Assembly: GCA_015227615.1 (NCBI GenBank)
Contig: JAALGZ010000001.1
Coordinates: 434,001 to 498,000, forward strand
Origin: Labyrinthula sp. Ha
Lineage: Eukaryota; Sar; Bigyra; Labyrinthulida; Labyrinthulaceae
Length of the DNA: 64,000 nt
Direction of reading: 5' to 3'
Shown here: positions 9,958 through 21,459 of the stretch, one piece after another
How positions within the stretch are numbered: position 1 is the first letter of the stretch
Layout: every line of letters begins with the position of its first letter
The notes under the pieces: model-generated
Seen by the model: the letters and a program-made list of their open reading frames with translations, nothing else
The model's database searches: none
What the model was told of the DNA's origin: nothing
Translations under genes and position numbers: made by a program

Positions 9958-12900
9958 ATTCGGAGAAATATTGAGTAGATTTTCTTATTTATTACGCACG
10001 AGGTAATGTAATATTGTGTTTCAACTTAGCTGTAAAAGTGAAGCCTGAGAAAAGTTTATTGAGGAATAGAGGAAGAATAAATAAAAATATACTCAAACTA
10101 AAGCTTGAAATTTTTGAGAAAAATAAAAACCAATTCAAAACATTTAAACTCATTGAGGAAGTATATTTTCCTCAAACAAACTCTAAAATCTCATCGAAGA
10201 ATTCCCCAGCTAATTTTGCAATTAGATCCTCCATTTCAATGTATATTAATAGGTTATCAATTAGCAGTTATCAATTATCATATATGTGTCAAATTTTTTA
10301 GTAAAAACATTAAGGATTATTTTGGGAAATTAAGGCATAACAAATCATAAGAGAAAATAAAAAAATAATTAAAGGAAAGAGCAAAACGAGCAGCAAGCAA
10401 CAAAGTGTAAATAAATTAAAGACTTTTACGAGTATATAGACCTAGGCATACAAAAATAAGAAATTTATACTTTTGAAAGTATAAGGAACTTCATATAATA
10501 TTTCTTTAGAATCCTCACAGGAGCTCTGACTTTTGACTTTAGGTTAGCGCACTAATCTCTAAAGGAAACGTGATTTACATCAGTTCATAGGCCTATCGTT
10601 CTTGTTAGTTTCTTCGCCTCACTTTCAAATATCTGACTGTTTCATCGTCCATTTTGACCAGATAATTTTTTTACTCAAAACTTGTCAAAAAAGAAGTTAG
10701 GGGCACAAAGCAGTTCAAAAAGTTCTACCAACCTCATAGTGTGTGCTTAATAAGGGTTTAGTCTCCACCCCTTACTAAGCCTCAGACATATGATGAAACT
10801 GAGACCCGCAAAGGATAAATTGGTGTTTAATTTTCCAAAGCTCAAACCACGAGCTTGTGGCTAAATTTTGGTTTTGTTTCTGCTACCACTTAATAATTTT
10901 TCCACCGGGTCGTCCTTTTAAATTTTTCTATTCAAGAGGAAAAACAGAAACCTCGTTTCTATGCTTTCATGACAAGGGGTACTTCTTAGGTAGGGTAGAA
11001 ACCGGGTAATAGTGGCGATAGTTTGAGGTATTGTTCATTTTAATATTACATCACAGCGAGATATGTTGGTTAAATAGTTGAAAATGTGAAAGTTTGATGG
11101 TGATAACCGACCCAGCTTAGGCTAGAGAGCTGATCTCCGGTTGAGTAGTCTTTGAGTTGTATGAAAACATATTGGGTAAAAATGGTGTGAAGAATACACA
11201 TTTATTATTGCATTGATATGAAAAGATAGTTTGAACTATGTTTCAGCAATGCCACACGAATTCTTCATAGTACAGTCTATAGTTTTCTCACTCTCTGTGA
11301 ACTGGATTTTATCAAATCAACGTGAAGAAGACTAGGAGATCATATTGATGTCTTTAACTGGAAAATTTACTCCACTTGCAATATTCAATAGGACTGTCCT
11401 TGTTTCTTCTAACAAAATTTTTCAATGGATTTAGAAGATGGAATAAAAACATAGAAGAATCATTTAATATACTGGCATTTACCGCGAGAGCTAGATATAG
11501 TCAGAGTTCTTATTTAACTCATCTTTCTGAAGAATGTTGCAAGGATTTCAACATACTCTCTCTCGCAAGTACATTAATGGTCACGAAAAGAAAATAACAT
11601 GAAGCGATCAAAAAGAATAAGAAATAATTTAAAACAAGAATCACATTCCAGATGATTTCTAACTCTTATAATGAAAGTAACACGAACCAACCATGTAACT
11701 AACCTGTTGGTCCATTTACCTCTTAACCTATCATATTGCCATGATGTAGGGTTTTCTATGCCTTACACTCTGCAAAGTAGTACCATTTAGCTTTCACCAA
11801 AAAGAGTTGATACTAGGATTCCTCTGTGCTCAGGTGAATATTCTCCTTCTAGGAGATAAGACTTGTTAATTTTCGATTTATTGCGATAAGACTTAACCAT
11901 TCCATATAAGAAATTAATTTTAGCCCTTAACACAGTAATCTTGCATTGATGGTGACTGCCAATGACCAAAGTAGTGAATCAGGTTTAAGTTGAGACACCA
12001 TAGCGGACCACACAAAAAATTAAGTATTATACTAAATATGCTAAAAAACTAGGCCTGGAAGTTGCACTAGTAGCAGCTAAATTAAAACCTATGCAAGCGT
12101 CTCAGTTAAAAAAGCTAGTTTCTACAAAGCCGTAGAAACTTCCAAAGCTAAGCTCGTTCTAGCCCTTCCCATGCTTCTCGCAGTCCATCGCGCAGCAATA
12201 AAATGATCAAAGTCAATCTTGGTTTATCTGGATCTGAGAACTTGCATTGGTTAATATATGTTCCATTATCTAAGACAATCTTGCGATAGCTGTGCAAAAA
12301 CATGTGCCAATTCTGCTGCCGTACTCAATCAGATCTTATATTGCAATACAAGGCCTTTAGTTTCCTGTTTGGAAATTAACAGTCTAGGTATTTTTTTGGA
12401 TGAGCATTGAGCCAGCCAGCAGAAAGAAAGGGATTTTAATGATTCCATAGGAGTTACAGATACTGTAAGCTTGTAGTACCTATGATCCTGCATTACATGC
12501 TCTTGTTTCGAGCTCATTTCATGCTATTGTTTGAGGGAGGCACCAAGGTATTACTGATGCATTGCTTCGTAAGATAATAATATTATTATCGAGTGAAAGA
12601 GTACTTCTCCAAGGCTTATTACCGCGAGTTTAACATTGTCCTGAGACAGTCAATTCTTATTTGAACCCAAATAATGCTTACCTAAGATATATAACTGATG
12701 ATGAATACTTGTTGTTTTTTTTTATTTTTCGGGTTAGTCTACTTCAGCAATTAAAACTTCTTTGGCAAGGGGCTAGTTTTGTAACAAAATCAGTTAGTTC
12801 TTTATCAAGTGTCTGCAAATTAAGCAACCACTAACTACATAAGTATTTAAGCATTATTTATCTGCACAAACAAACCTTAACTGGAAAAACCTTTAAAAAA

Positions 12901-12961
12901 CCTAAAAATACTTGGGATATATTCCTCAATGTGCAATATACTTGCTATAAATAACTACAAA
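9958..12961. other. 3-kb intergenic region
   Basis: AT-rich with only short chance frames (for example 10014-10301 +, 11376-11597 +). About 10750-10870 has several small inverted repeats (TAAGGG/CCCTTA, CTCAG/CTGAG, CCAC/GTGG), suggesting local secondary structure. I could not match this to a known RNA class. Confidence 0.5.
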
Positions 12962-15900
12962 TCAGGCGTCAGTTTTCTCCACGGTAACTTTAATTTCATC
13001 GTGGATACCCTTAAACAGCATATCCCCACGATACCTTATCCTTTTTTGTCGCTTTGCTTTTATCAGTAGTCCTACTAGCAACGCAGGATCTTTGCCGTCA
13101 CCCTTGTATTTCCTGAACAGGTCGCCGTACCTAATGGTTCTTAAGCCTTTCTCAGCCTCATCATACGCTCCTTCCTCTTTAATCATATCAATGACCTCCT
13201 GTATACTTTCTTGAACTGTTTTCTTACCATTCTTAGTTTTTTTCTTTCTAATGTTTCCTTGGTATTCAAGTTTGTCCATGCCGATTCCATGATTTCCTTT
13301 CAAAGTTTCAGGTTTCATAACAGTACCAACCAAAGCTTTGTTGATTAATTCGTCAGCATCACTCGCAAGAACAGTTTTATTCGCAGAAGGTCGTTTAGAC
13401 TTATGAGTGTTGCGTCTGCTCTTAGGTTGACCCTTCATACTTCTTAGAGTTTTCTTTCGTAGAGTTTTTCTCCTTCTAGGAGCCTTTTGGATAACTTCAG
13501 ACGGCTTCTCCGAAACATTGCTTGGTCTGTTCCTCAACTTGGAGGGGCCCTGGGAAAACGCAATCCGAGGGGCTGAAGGGCTTCGAACCATAGGGTTCTT
13601 GGCATTAACTGAACGAGCTGGCTGAGGGAGTCCAGCACCTATTCCAACAGCGGCTCCACCTTCTCCGCCAGACATTGGGGAGCCTTTTAGTTTATCATAA
13701 ATACTTGGATCATGCCCATCTCTTTGGAGAGCATTGAGAACCGCACCTTCCGGCACACGCTTCATCATCCTTTTATAGTTGTCATATTTTGGATCCTTAG
13801 GATTAAAGGGTTCTTTTTTCTTGGGTATGGCAACTTTCTTTCCAGCGCTAAGAAATTAGATAAACTTAGAAAATAATACGGTTTCTTTCCAATAGGGGGA
13901 CCAGATCCTTTATTGTCAAGAAGCGCCCCAAGAAGCAGCGCTTTTTGCTGCATTTTATTGTTCTTTTTCCTCTTAACTGGAGCCGGTTTAAAATTAACGG
14001 GTTTTTTTACTACGGCTTTTTTCCTATACGCATTCGCCAGTTGTTCAGTTGGTGTTAGAGTGTTCTTGGCTTCCTTTTCTGTGAGCTTGAAGAGTCTATT
14101 CTTTATCATTTCCCTCCACTGCTTTTTGGTTCCTTTAGGATCGTTCAAAAACTCGTCAGGCAGAGTAGCGTATATCGCCCTTGTCTCTCGGATATCAAGA
14201 CCTTGTGGGGCATATTTGTTTAACAAATCGGCATCATGGATCCTTGCAATCTGATCCTTGGAGAAATAAAAAAACTTAAATATCTGATTTTTCTTGATTC
14301 GGTCCGCAATTTTGGGAGATACACCAGTTTTTGCAATCAAATCCTTCACATTCTTATAGTTCTCAGGGACCATGGTCTTCATCTCTGCCAAGGCAGCCCG
14401 ATTACGAGGTGCATTGTCGGACTCCCACTTTTCCCATTTCTTAGCTTCGCGCTCTATATAACCAGCATGGTTTCTAATAATTTGATCCCACTGATCAAAT
14501 TCTGCTTGGGCTTCTTGCATCTCTTTATCTGTTCCTTCAGATAATTTTGGTATTAGTGCTTTCATCTTTTCCTCAGCATCTTCAAGAGTTCCATCCCAAT
14601 CAAGTTTAGACATGTCCACGTTTAATGCAGACTCTAAAGCTTTCAACTTGGTTTGTAGAATTTCAATTTCCGCTTCAAAGTCTCTAACATGCCCAGAAGA
14701 TTTATTTTGCAGGGCTAATGGATTCACAGAAAGTCTCTTTAGTGTTTGCATTTTAGCTGCAAGCTCTTTCCTTTCATCTTCTTTCGCCCTATTTCTTTCA
14801 TTTGCTTCTAATCTAAACCTCTTTAACTCAATGTTCTCACTTTTCAATTTTTCGGTCTCTAGTTTTTGATGCTCAACTTCAGCACGTAGTTCTTCAAGTT
14901 GTCTAAGCAACTTTTCCTGCTCCTCAACGAATTTCTGACTCTCTTTTTGCTGCTCCAAGTTCCATTGCAATGCGACTGATTGCCTGGCAAATTTTGCAGC
15001 CTGTTTTTCCCACTTACTTTCTTCTCTCCTAATTACTTCTTCGGTTACTGGTTCTCCTGTAAGTTTAAGGTTTCGCATTGTCTGATGTCTCTGACGCTGT
15101 TTATATTGCTCCTTAAAATGCTCTTGTTCATTCAATAATTTCCTTTGATTCTCAGTATGGTTCTCTCTTAAATCTTTTAACACTGCAGTAACCATAGATA
15201 ACCAATACTGTTTCTTTTCTTCATCTTCAGCCGCAAAATAATATTTTTCTTCCAGATTGGATACTAAGAAAACATGATCTCTCATAAGAGCACTTTTGCT
15301 CTCATCATCCAAAGAGTCACTAAGGTTTTCTGCACTTAAAAATTCCTTATCAACCTCATTTATAAAATAGGTATCATCAAAAGAGATGCTTCTCAAAGGT
15401 TTTTGCCTGTTATCATAATTTCTCTTATTTGAGTAATAAACAATTGCTCTATCATATAGAATAACATATACTGGTCTCCATTTTGTTTGACCACGACGAT
15501 TCCTCGCTAAACGAAGAAGCTTATCCTGAATAATCAGCCTTGAGCTTGTATTCACTACACGAGTCTGTTGTGGTTCAAGAGAAGAAGTTTTGCTTGATTT
15601 TCTGTCAAGTGACTCTTGAAGGTCACTTCCAGGGAATGGATCATTTAAAGCGACAGAACTTCCTCTTCTTCTAACATTAGGGCTGAGTTTCAGAAAATTT
15701 CTAAATATTCCTTTATTCTTTCTTTTTGGACTTTTCAGCTTTACAGAAGCGTCTCCTGATCCAAAACTAGACCCCCTCGCTTGATTCTGCCGACGAAGAA
15801 AATCTGCCTCTAATCTCTCGTAAACATCTTTTCGCAGTCTTCCTTCTCGAACCAACTGACGCATTTCTTCCAGGTTTTTTACACCTTCCAGCAGCCCTTG

Positions 15901-16049
15901 ATCTATTCCAAGTGCTCTTTCCTAAAGAACAGTTAAGGGGTTGTTTAAAAAAAACAGAAAGTTGTAAACGAGCCTTCTATTCAAGGGGTGAATGAAGAAG
16001 TAAATGTATTTACAAGGTTTTGAAAGGAGTCTTCGGGGGGAGTAGACAT
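12962..16049 (-). CDS. PH / coiled-coil / Costars protein, likely actin regulator
   Basis: Exons 15921-13880 and 13847-12962, joined by a 32-nt intron (13848-13879) that restores frame. A proposed first exon, 16049-16014, encodes MSTPPEDSFQNL after a 92-nt intron; it is in phase but less certain because the other introns are ~30 nt. Total 987 aa. Order: basic Ser-rich N-terminus; PH domain about 138-265 (from LLRLARNRRGQTKWRPVYVI to the terminal helix QYWLSMVTAVL), probably binding phosphoinositides; long coiled coil about 265-420; a conserved-looking helical block about 530-625; a KRMMKRVPEGAVLNALQRDG motif about 718-738, like the VPxxAVxxKMxxDG motif of WASH subunit 3/formins; a basic linker; and a C-terminal Costars domain about 909-985 (YGDLFRKYKGDG, LVGLLIKAKRQKRIRY). 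Costars proteins (ABRACL, ABRA) act on actin dynamics, so a membrane-anchored actin regulator is the best reading. Confidence 0.85.
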
Positions 16050-19000
16050 CAATTTATGTGTTTTTTTAACTAATACTAATGTTCTGTCTTTATTTGAATG
16101 AGGCAAGAAACTGGCACTGGACTTGTAAAAGGGTTCCGATGTTTAAACGAAGTTTTTGATTCAAGATGGTTGCTGAAACAATTATATTTTGGGCAGCATT
16201 GCAGAAAGATCTCTGGTCTTTGATTATTTCAATACAGTTAGTGCTATAAGGATAGCTGGGAAAATGCAGGTATAAGTGACTAGCGGTATCGGACAGGGGA
16301 AAAACAGAAATGGTTGCACATATTATTAAGAGATACCTCTGTAGAAAAGTTTTGTTTTATCTTCGTTCTATGTCGACTGTTATTAATATAAATTTTGTCT
16401 ACATAAGGCTACTTTTCTTCTCTTTTCTTCAATTTTCTATCTTGACAAAAGTGTTGCCGCTTTAAACTTGTTCTAGAGTTTGTGAAGTTGAATATAAGTA
16501 CCACAATTTTAATGAAGCGAGTGTAAACGTTTTTTACTGTAAAAAACCGTGCTCCAGGTATCTAATCTTACCATTCGCCCCTTTCTTAGGCTTTTGTTCC
16601 CTGTTACTAAAACTCCACGAACTCTAAAACCTTCGAGTGAAAGTTGAACAAGCAAAATATTTTATTTCGATTTACTCTATGGGTTTGAAATCGGGCAGAC
16701 ATAACTTTGCTGTTAATGTATTCATTTTTCCAGTCACTGGGCCATAATTATTAACACTCTTCTTCTCCCATAGGACTACTCGGTTCGCTTACCAGTTAAT
16801 GGTCTCAAGAAAAGAGAATGCAGACTTCGTTTTATAGAAAAAATTTCCTTAAGAGTGCGCGCCACCCCTGTGTGTAAGCCTTGGATTCGATAAGAATTAT
16901 CAATAATTGTTTGATAATTATTTTGATTCTGATTAGCAACAAAAGAATTAGGTTTTCATTCTTATCAAATGATTCACACTTGGTTCTTATTATTAATAAT
17001 CAATAAGAAATATTTGGGAATTATTAGAATCAATGAATAAGAAAATTATAGGGAGGTTTCATATTGATAAATTGTCAATAAATCAATTACGAACCCTATT
17101 TGTGTGTAAGGAAGAAGGGAAGGAAATTTCGAGACATATCTAATTATATTCATAGAAGCTAACATAACAATTTAAACAGATCTCAACGTCGTACGTACGC
17201 TTTATTACTTCATTTTATGATGTTCACTGGATTCGTCATTATGCTGATTCTCTTCTTGAGGTAAGACCATGAACCACTGAGTTCTTTTCATTAGCCGAGT
17301 ATAGTGTGACTTTTCATGCAACCTTTCTTTTACGTACATCTGTATTATTTTTTTATCAAGCCCGTTTTCATAATCAGTTATTTGTTTATACTTGTTTTTC
17401 TTTAATAGGTAACCAGGGATAATATTTTAGAAAATTTGAAAACCTACTCTGGTCAAGAGCCTAAAAATAAGGAATTTTACTTATGCAGAAGAATTAATGC
17501 CTAATTACAGCGAAACGACTTGTAGAAACCTCTAGGGAAACTAGGTACGAAGAATGCAATATTTCATGAATCTTGTTGCAATGGATGAATAGTACATTAA
17601 ATTCAATTTCCATAATATTCTTAGAGCAGATATCCCCATGAATTCCATGAAACCCCTGCAGAAACATGCGCTGGGATTGATCTTGATTGCTTTATTATCA
17701 TTTAAAACTCTTATACCTTTTTCTATCCACTAATAAATCAAGCTTCCTATCGATGAATTTGATTCACTATTACTAGTTTTTCATTAAATGGACCACCCGG
17801 ATATACTGTTATTGCTGTTTTTGCAAGAGTATCTATGTTTTTAAGTAGTTATTTGGCTACTCCCTTTCTTACAAGGTCCTGTAGATTACATAGTAAAATG
17901 ATCGTTCTTCAAAGTCTGAATATAAAAGATGAGATCTATTCTTCAGTGTGAACATTTCTTTCGACTGATACAAACCCAAAAACATGGATCGTTGTAGTAC
18001 TTTTTCCTAGTAACTAAATAAAATTGGATTATTCTGTCACCACATACCAGTGGTCAATTGTTGCTTATTTTCAGATAATCTAAAGATGTAACAGCAAAAC
18101 TAAACCACCAAATCAATGCCCATATACTCGATCCCACAGACCTTCCTCACCGTGAAGGTTTTGCCTTGGTAAAAAAAATGGCACAACTTTTGTGTACTAA
18201 TTTGCGTTTTCAGGAAGCTTAAGATGAGATAGGCAGATATCGGGGTATATTGTTTTTAGTGGCTGCACTTTTTTACGCGTAAGACAAAATCGTGTAAACT
18301 TTATCCGCTAAATAATACCACGTGTTGACTGGAGCATGGATTACAAATTCTTTAGCTTTGAAATGACTATCTTAAGACACTTAGGAAAGTATCTTGTTTG
18401 AAATGACTTAACCCCACATAAAGGGTTAGCAGCGGCACAGCTATTAATTTCCATCTAAATGGAACACCTTTAATTCAGAGTCCAAGTAGACCAGGAGGAA
18501 AGTTGGGGTTGTTCATAAGGGTACCTTTAATAAGCAAAATTGACGGGGGAATAAGCATTATCTCAGCATCGAAGCTTATTGTATCACGCTAATGTAGCCC
18601 TGTAAGAAACATAACATTCATATTCTAATCTGATAGTAGCTAGTTGTGAAGAACCATGAGTGAATTATATCTACCAATATGTTTTTCCTAGTATCAGCAA
18701 AATCAAAATTTCACTCTTTTATTACGAGGCTGTCCAGAATTCATAATTGGACACTACCAGGAAGTACTATCTTTTCTCTGCAGATAGAAGCAACATGTTT
18801 ACGATTAGGCTTATACCTCAGTCCTAAAACAAATTACCTAGCATGAACATATAAGAGCGTTGTCGAGTCCATGCTCATGATTTAGGGTCATGGCTTGGAC
18901 CAAACCAAATTCAAAAAATCAGATTTCAATTATACATACACTATTGGAGGAACTGCAAACTTTAGAACCTTGGGCAGTAAATTTCTCCCCTAAGACAAAG

Positions 19001-19969
19001 AAGTGCGAGTGTTTAACTCAATGAGGTCCTTGGAGCCTTGTCTACGCTTATTTACCCCAGTTTTGCATGGTATAAACAAGTCATCAACCTCAGCTGAAAC
19101 ACGACACTTTTCAGCTTCATCTTCAAGAAACAACTTTTTCAAGCTTAGGTGCTCATAATTCATCATTTCAACAAAGATAAAATCTCTTGTTCATCTACGC
19201 TTTACTTTCCATTGACTTTATCATTTGACAAAAGTTTTTACTCTTTAAGGAATCTGGTAATTTTTGTGATTTTCTAAATCTCGAGATTCCACATTTCCAA
19301 GTTATTTTATATTTCCCATCATTTTACGCAAAATCTTCTAGAGGTCCATTTAAAAACATAAACGAGAGTGGTTATAGGAATAATCGAAATGTTTTAATGC
19401 CTGTTGCTTTAGTTAAAGTAACAAATTTCAAAATAATTTTTCATCTCCAGGAAAGTATTAGGTTTGTACATGACAAGCCAAGGAAAAAATTACGAGATAA
19501 GACTAAGTCCCTGAAAGTATGAAGCAAAATTAGAATTACCTAGAATCTAGAGAAAACATCGAAAATTGGGTAGCTTGAATCAAGAGCGTCGAAAAAAAAA
19601 TCTAGATACATTATAGCTCGAGATTCCAGATGGACATCCCTACTTGGTATCAATAACTATTAAGTATATAAAACGAATCTAAAAGCTGGATATTAGAGTA
19701 CAGTAAATGCCTAGGAAAATACAGGGTGACAATGGCAAGATAATTTGTCAGTCAATGAAACCCTAATATGTCAGCATTCTTACGAATACCAAGAGTAAAC
19801 ATCGCTATTATGGAAGGTTAAAAGTTTAGTCTAATAGCCATTTGGTATCTTGACTGTTATAGCGAAACCATTTAGAAACCTGTCAAACCTCTATATGAGC
19901 ACCAAGTATACGCTTTAGAACTCATAGCATTTGTCTTTTGTAATGGGGTATACAAATCTATCCATTAAG
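16050..19969. other. 3.9-kb intergenic region
   Basis: No ORF above background and no RNA gene seen. It contains the candidate mobile repeat at 16869-17110 (listed separately). Otherwise AT-rich unique sequence. Confidence 0.5.
16869..17110 (+). mobile_element. Candidate short non-autonomous element (MITE-like)
   Basis: A 222-bp very AT-rich segment is flanked by identical 10-bp direct repeats TGTGTGTAAG (16869-16878 and 17101-17110), which could be a target-site duplication. The inner ends are weakly inverted: TTGGATTCGATAA on the left against TAGGGTTCGTAAT read from the right end. Its left part (about 16899-16976) matches the complement of 48474-48551 at roughly 83% over ~76 bp, so it belongs to a dispersed family. 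It encodes nothing. The family is unknown. The TSD and TIR could be coincidental in AT-rich DNA, but the match to the second copy is not readily explained by composition. Confidence 0.42.
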
Positions 19970-21459
19970 CTAATAATTCTTTCGTGTAAATCCTTTTCTC
20001 TTGTTAGACTTCCTAGCTCGGTTCATTTCTCTATATGGATCAGGCAGTTGAAGCTCCATTTGAAGCTTTTTCTGTAGTCTTTTCTCTCTAGTAGAATTAC
20101 CTACTAAAACACTCACTCTTCCCCTCTTGTTCTCCCCATCCAAATCCTTCGATACTCGACCTGTTCTTCCAGCTCTATGCACAAAATCTGTAACAGAACT
20201 GGGTAAGTCAAAAATAACAACTTCATCAACTTCCAAGTCTAATCCTCTAGCAGCAATATCTGTGCAAATTAAAAGCTTTCTTTCATCTGAAGCATTACTA
20301 AAGTTTCTATAGGCTTCTTGTCTCATTCTAGGAGGCATCGCTGCATGAAGACTAAGAATATTAAATTGTTCTTCCAAATCCATGTTCAAATCATTCAGTA
20401 TATAATCCACTGCTCTAGCACTATCTACTGCATTGCAAAATACAATGATCCTCTTAGCTTCTGAGTTTGAAATGAGTCGACAAAGTTCTGGCTTTTTATC
20501 CCTCTTTCTACAAGGAAAAAATCTTACTCTTGATCCTTCGCTTAATTTAATTTCACTTCCAGAATCTAAACATAACAAACAAAATCTCGATCACCTTCTA
20601 CTTCTATAAAATTTAGTTGCTCTTTAGGTAATTTCAAAAGCTTTTGAATAGCATGGAGTGATGAAGTAGTTTGATCTCTACCAAGTTCTTTCAACCTTTT
20701 ACCAACAGTTGCTCCTACAAAAGTAGTTTTCAATCCAGCTTTCTTCCCAATAAACTTTGGCAAAATCTCATTCAAACTTGTTTCAAACCCACTGTTCTTT
20801 CCTAGCAGTGTATCTGCCTCATCCAAAACAAGATGTTCCATCTTACTCAAAAATAACTTTTCAGCCTTCCAATTTTTTAATAAGGCATCTGGTGTTGTTA
20901 CCAAAACGTCAAAGTATTTATTCAAATCTCTTTTTCTAATTAGTTTTTGGGCATTACTTAGTTTTCCACCAATGACACTAACAGTTGAAAACTTCACTTC
21001 ATGTGAAATCATTTTACAAACAGATGCTATTTGATGAGATAATTCTCTAGTTGGAGAAACAATTACTACTTTTGGTCGAGCTATGTCTTCTTTTGCAGGC
21101 ATAAAACCTTCCTCTCTTATCTCTGATTGCTTCATTTGGTGGATAATTGGAAGTAAAAACGCCAATGTTTTCCCTGAACCCGTTGATGAGGATATAATAT
21201 AGTGGGCAGAAATATTATTTAAATATTCAGGGATAAATTTTTGTTGAACCGACGTGGGTTTGCTAAATCCGTTTTCGAGCAAACTTGCACATAGAAGCGG
21301 ATTCAGATCTAGCGAGAAAAAACTGGATTTTTCCAATTTAATAGCTTTACGACTGGATGATTTTTTTATTCTTGCCGTACTTGTTGTCAAAGAGAGGACC
21401 CTTTTTAATGTTAAGACTCTTATTGTGGAAGTTATCATTCGTGGCAAGGTTATGTTCAT
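19970..21459 (-). CDS. DEAD-box RNA helicase, probably organellar
   Basis: Two exons, 21459-20595 and 20565-19970, with a 29-nt intron (20566-20594); 486 aa. The N-terminus (about 40 residues, rich in Arg, Ser, Thr and Leu, with no acidic residue) looks like a mitochondrial (or other organelle) presequence. Helicase motifs are complete and in order: Q motif GFSKPTSVQQ, I SSTGSGKT (about 90-97), Ia SPTREL, Ib TTPDAL, II LDEADTLL, III GAT in place of the usual SAT, IV IIVFCNA, V CTDIAARGLD, VI HRAGRTGR. A basic tail (NRARKSNKRKGF) may contact RNA. The likely role is ATP-dependent remodelling of organellar ribosomal or messenger RNA, as for DDX28-like proteins. The intron is needed to link the two RecA-like lobes in frame. 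The neighbours are deserts on both sides. Confidence 0.94.

Noticed and set aside
10781-10812. C/D-box snoRNA suggested by ATGATGA followed by CTGA
   Set aside because: The two boxes are only a couple of bases apart, leaving no room for a guide segment, and no terminal stem or D' / C' pair is evident.
13913-14869. Plus-strand frames of 85-113 codons opposite the PH/Costars gene
   Set aside because: Shadow frames of the minus-strand coding exon; hydrophobic composition is typical of antisense Lys/Glu-rich coiled-coil codons.
16014-16049. Certainty of the 5' exon of the PH/Costars gene
   Set aside because: In phase and with an ATG, but it needs a 92-nt intron when every confirmed intron is 28-35 nt; kept only as a tentative part of the gene.
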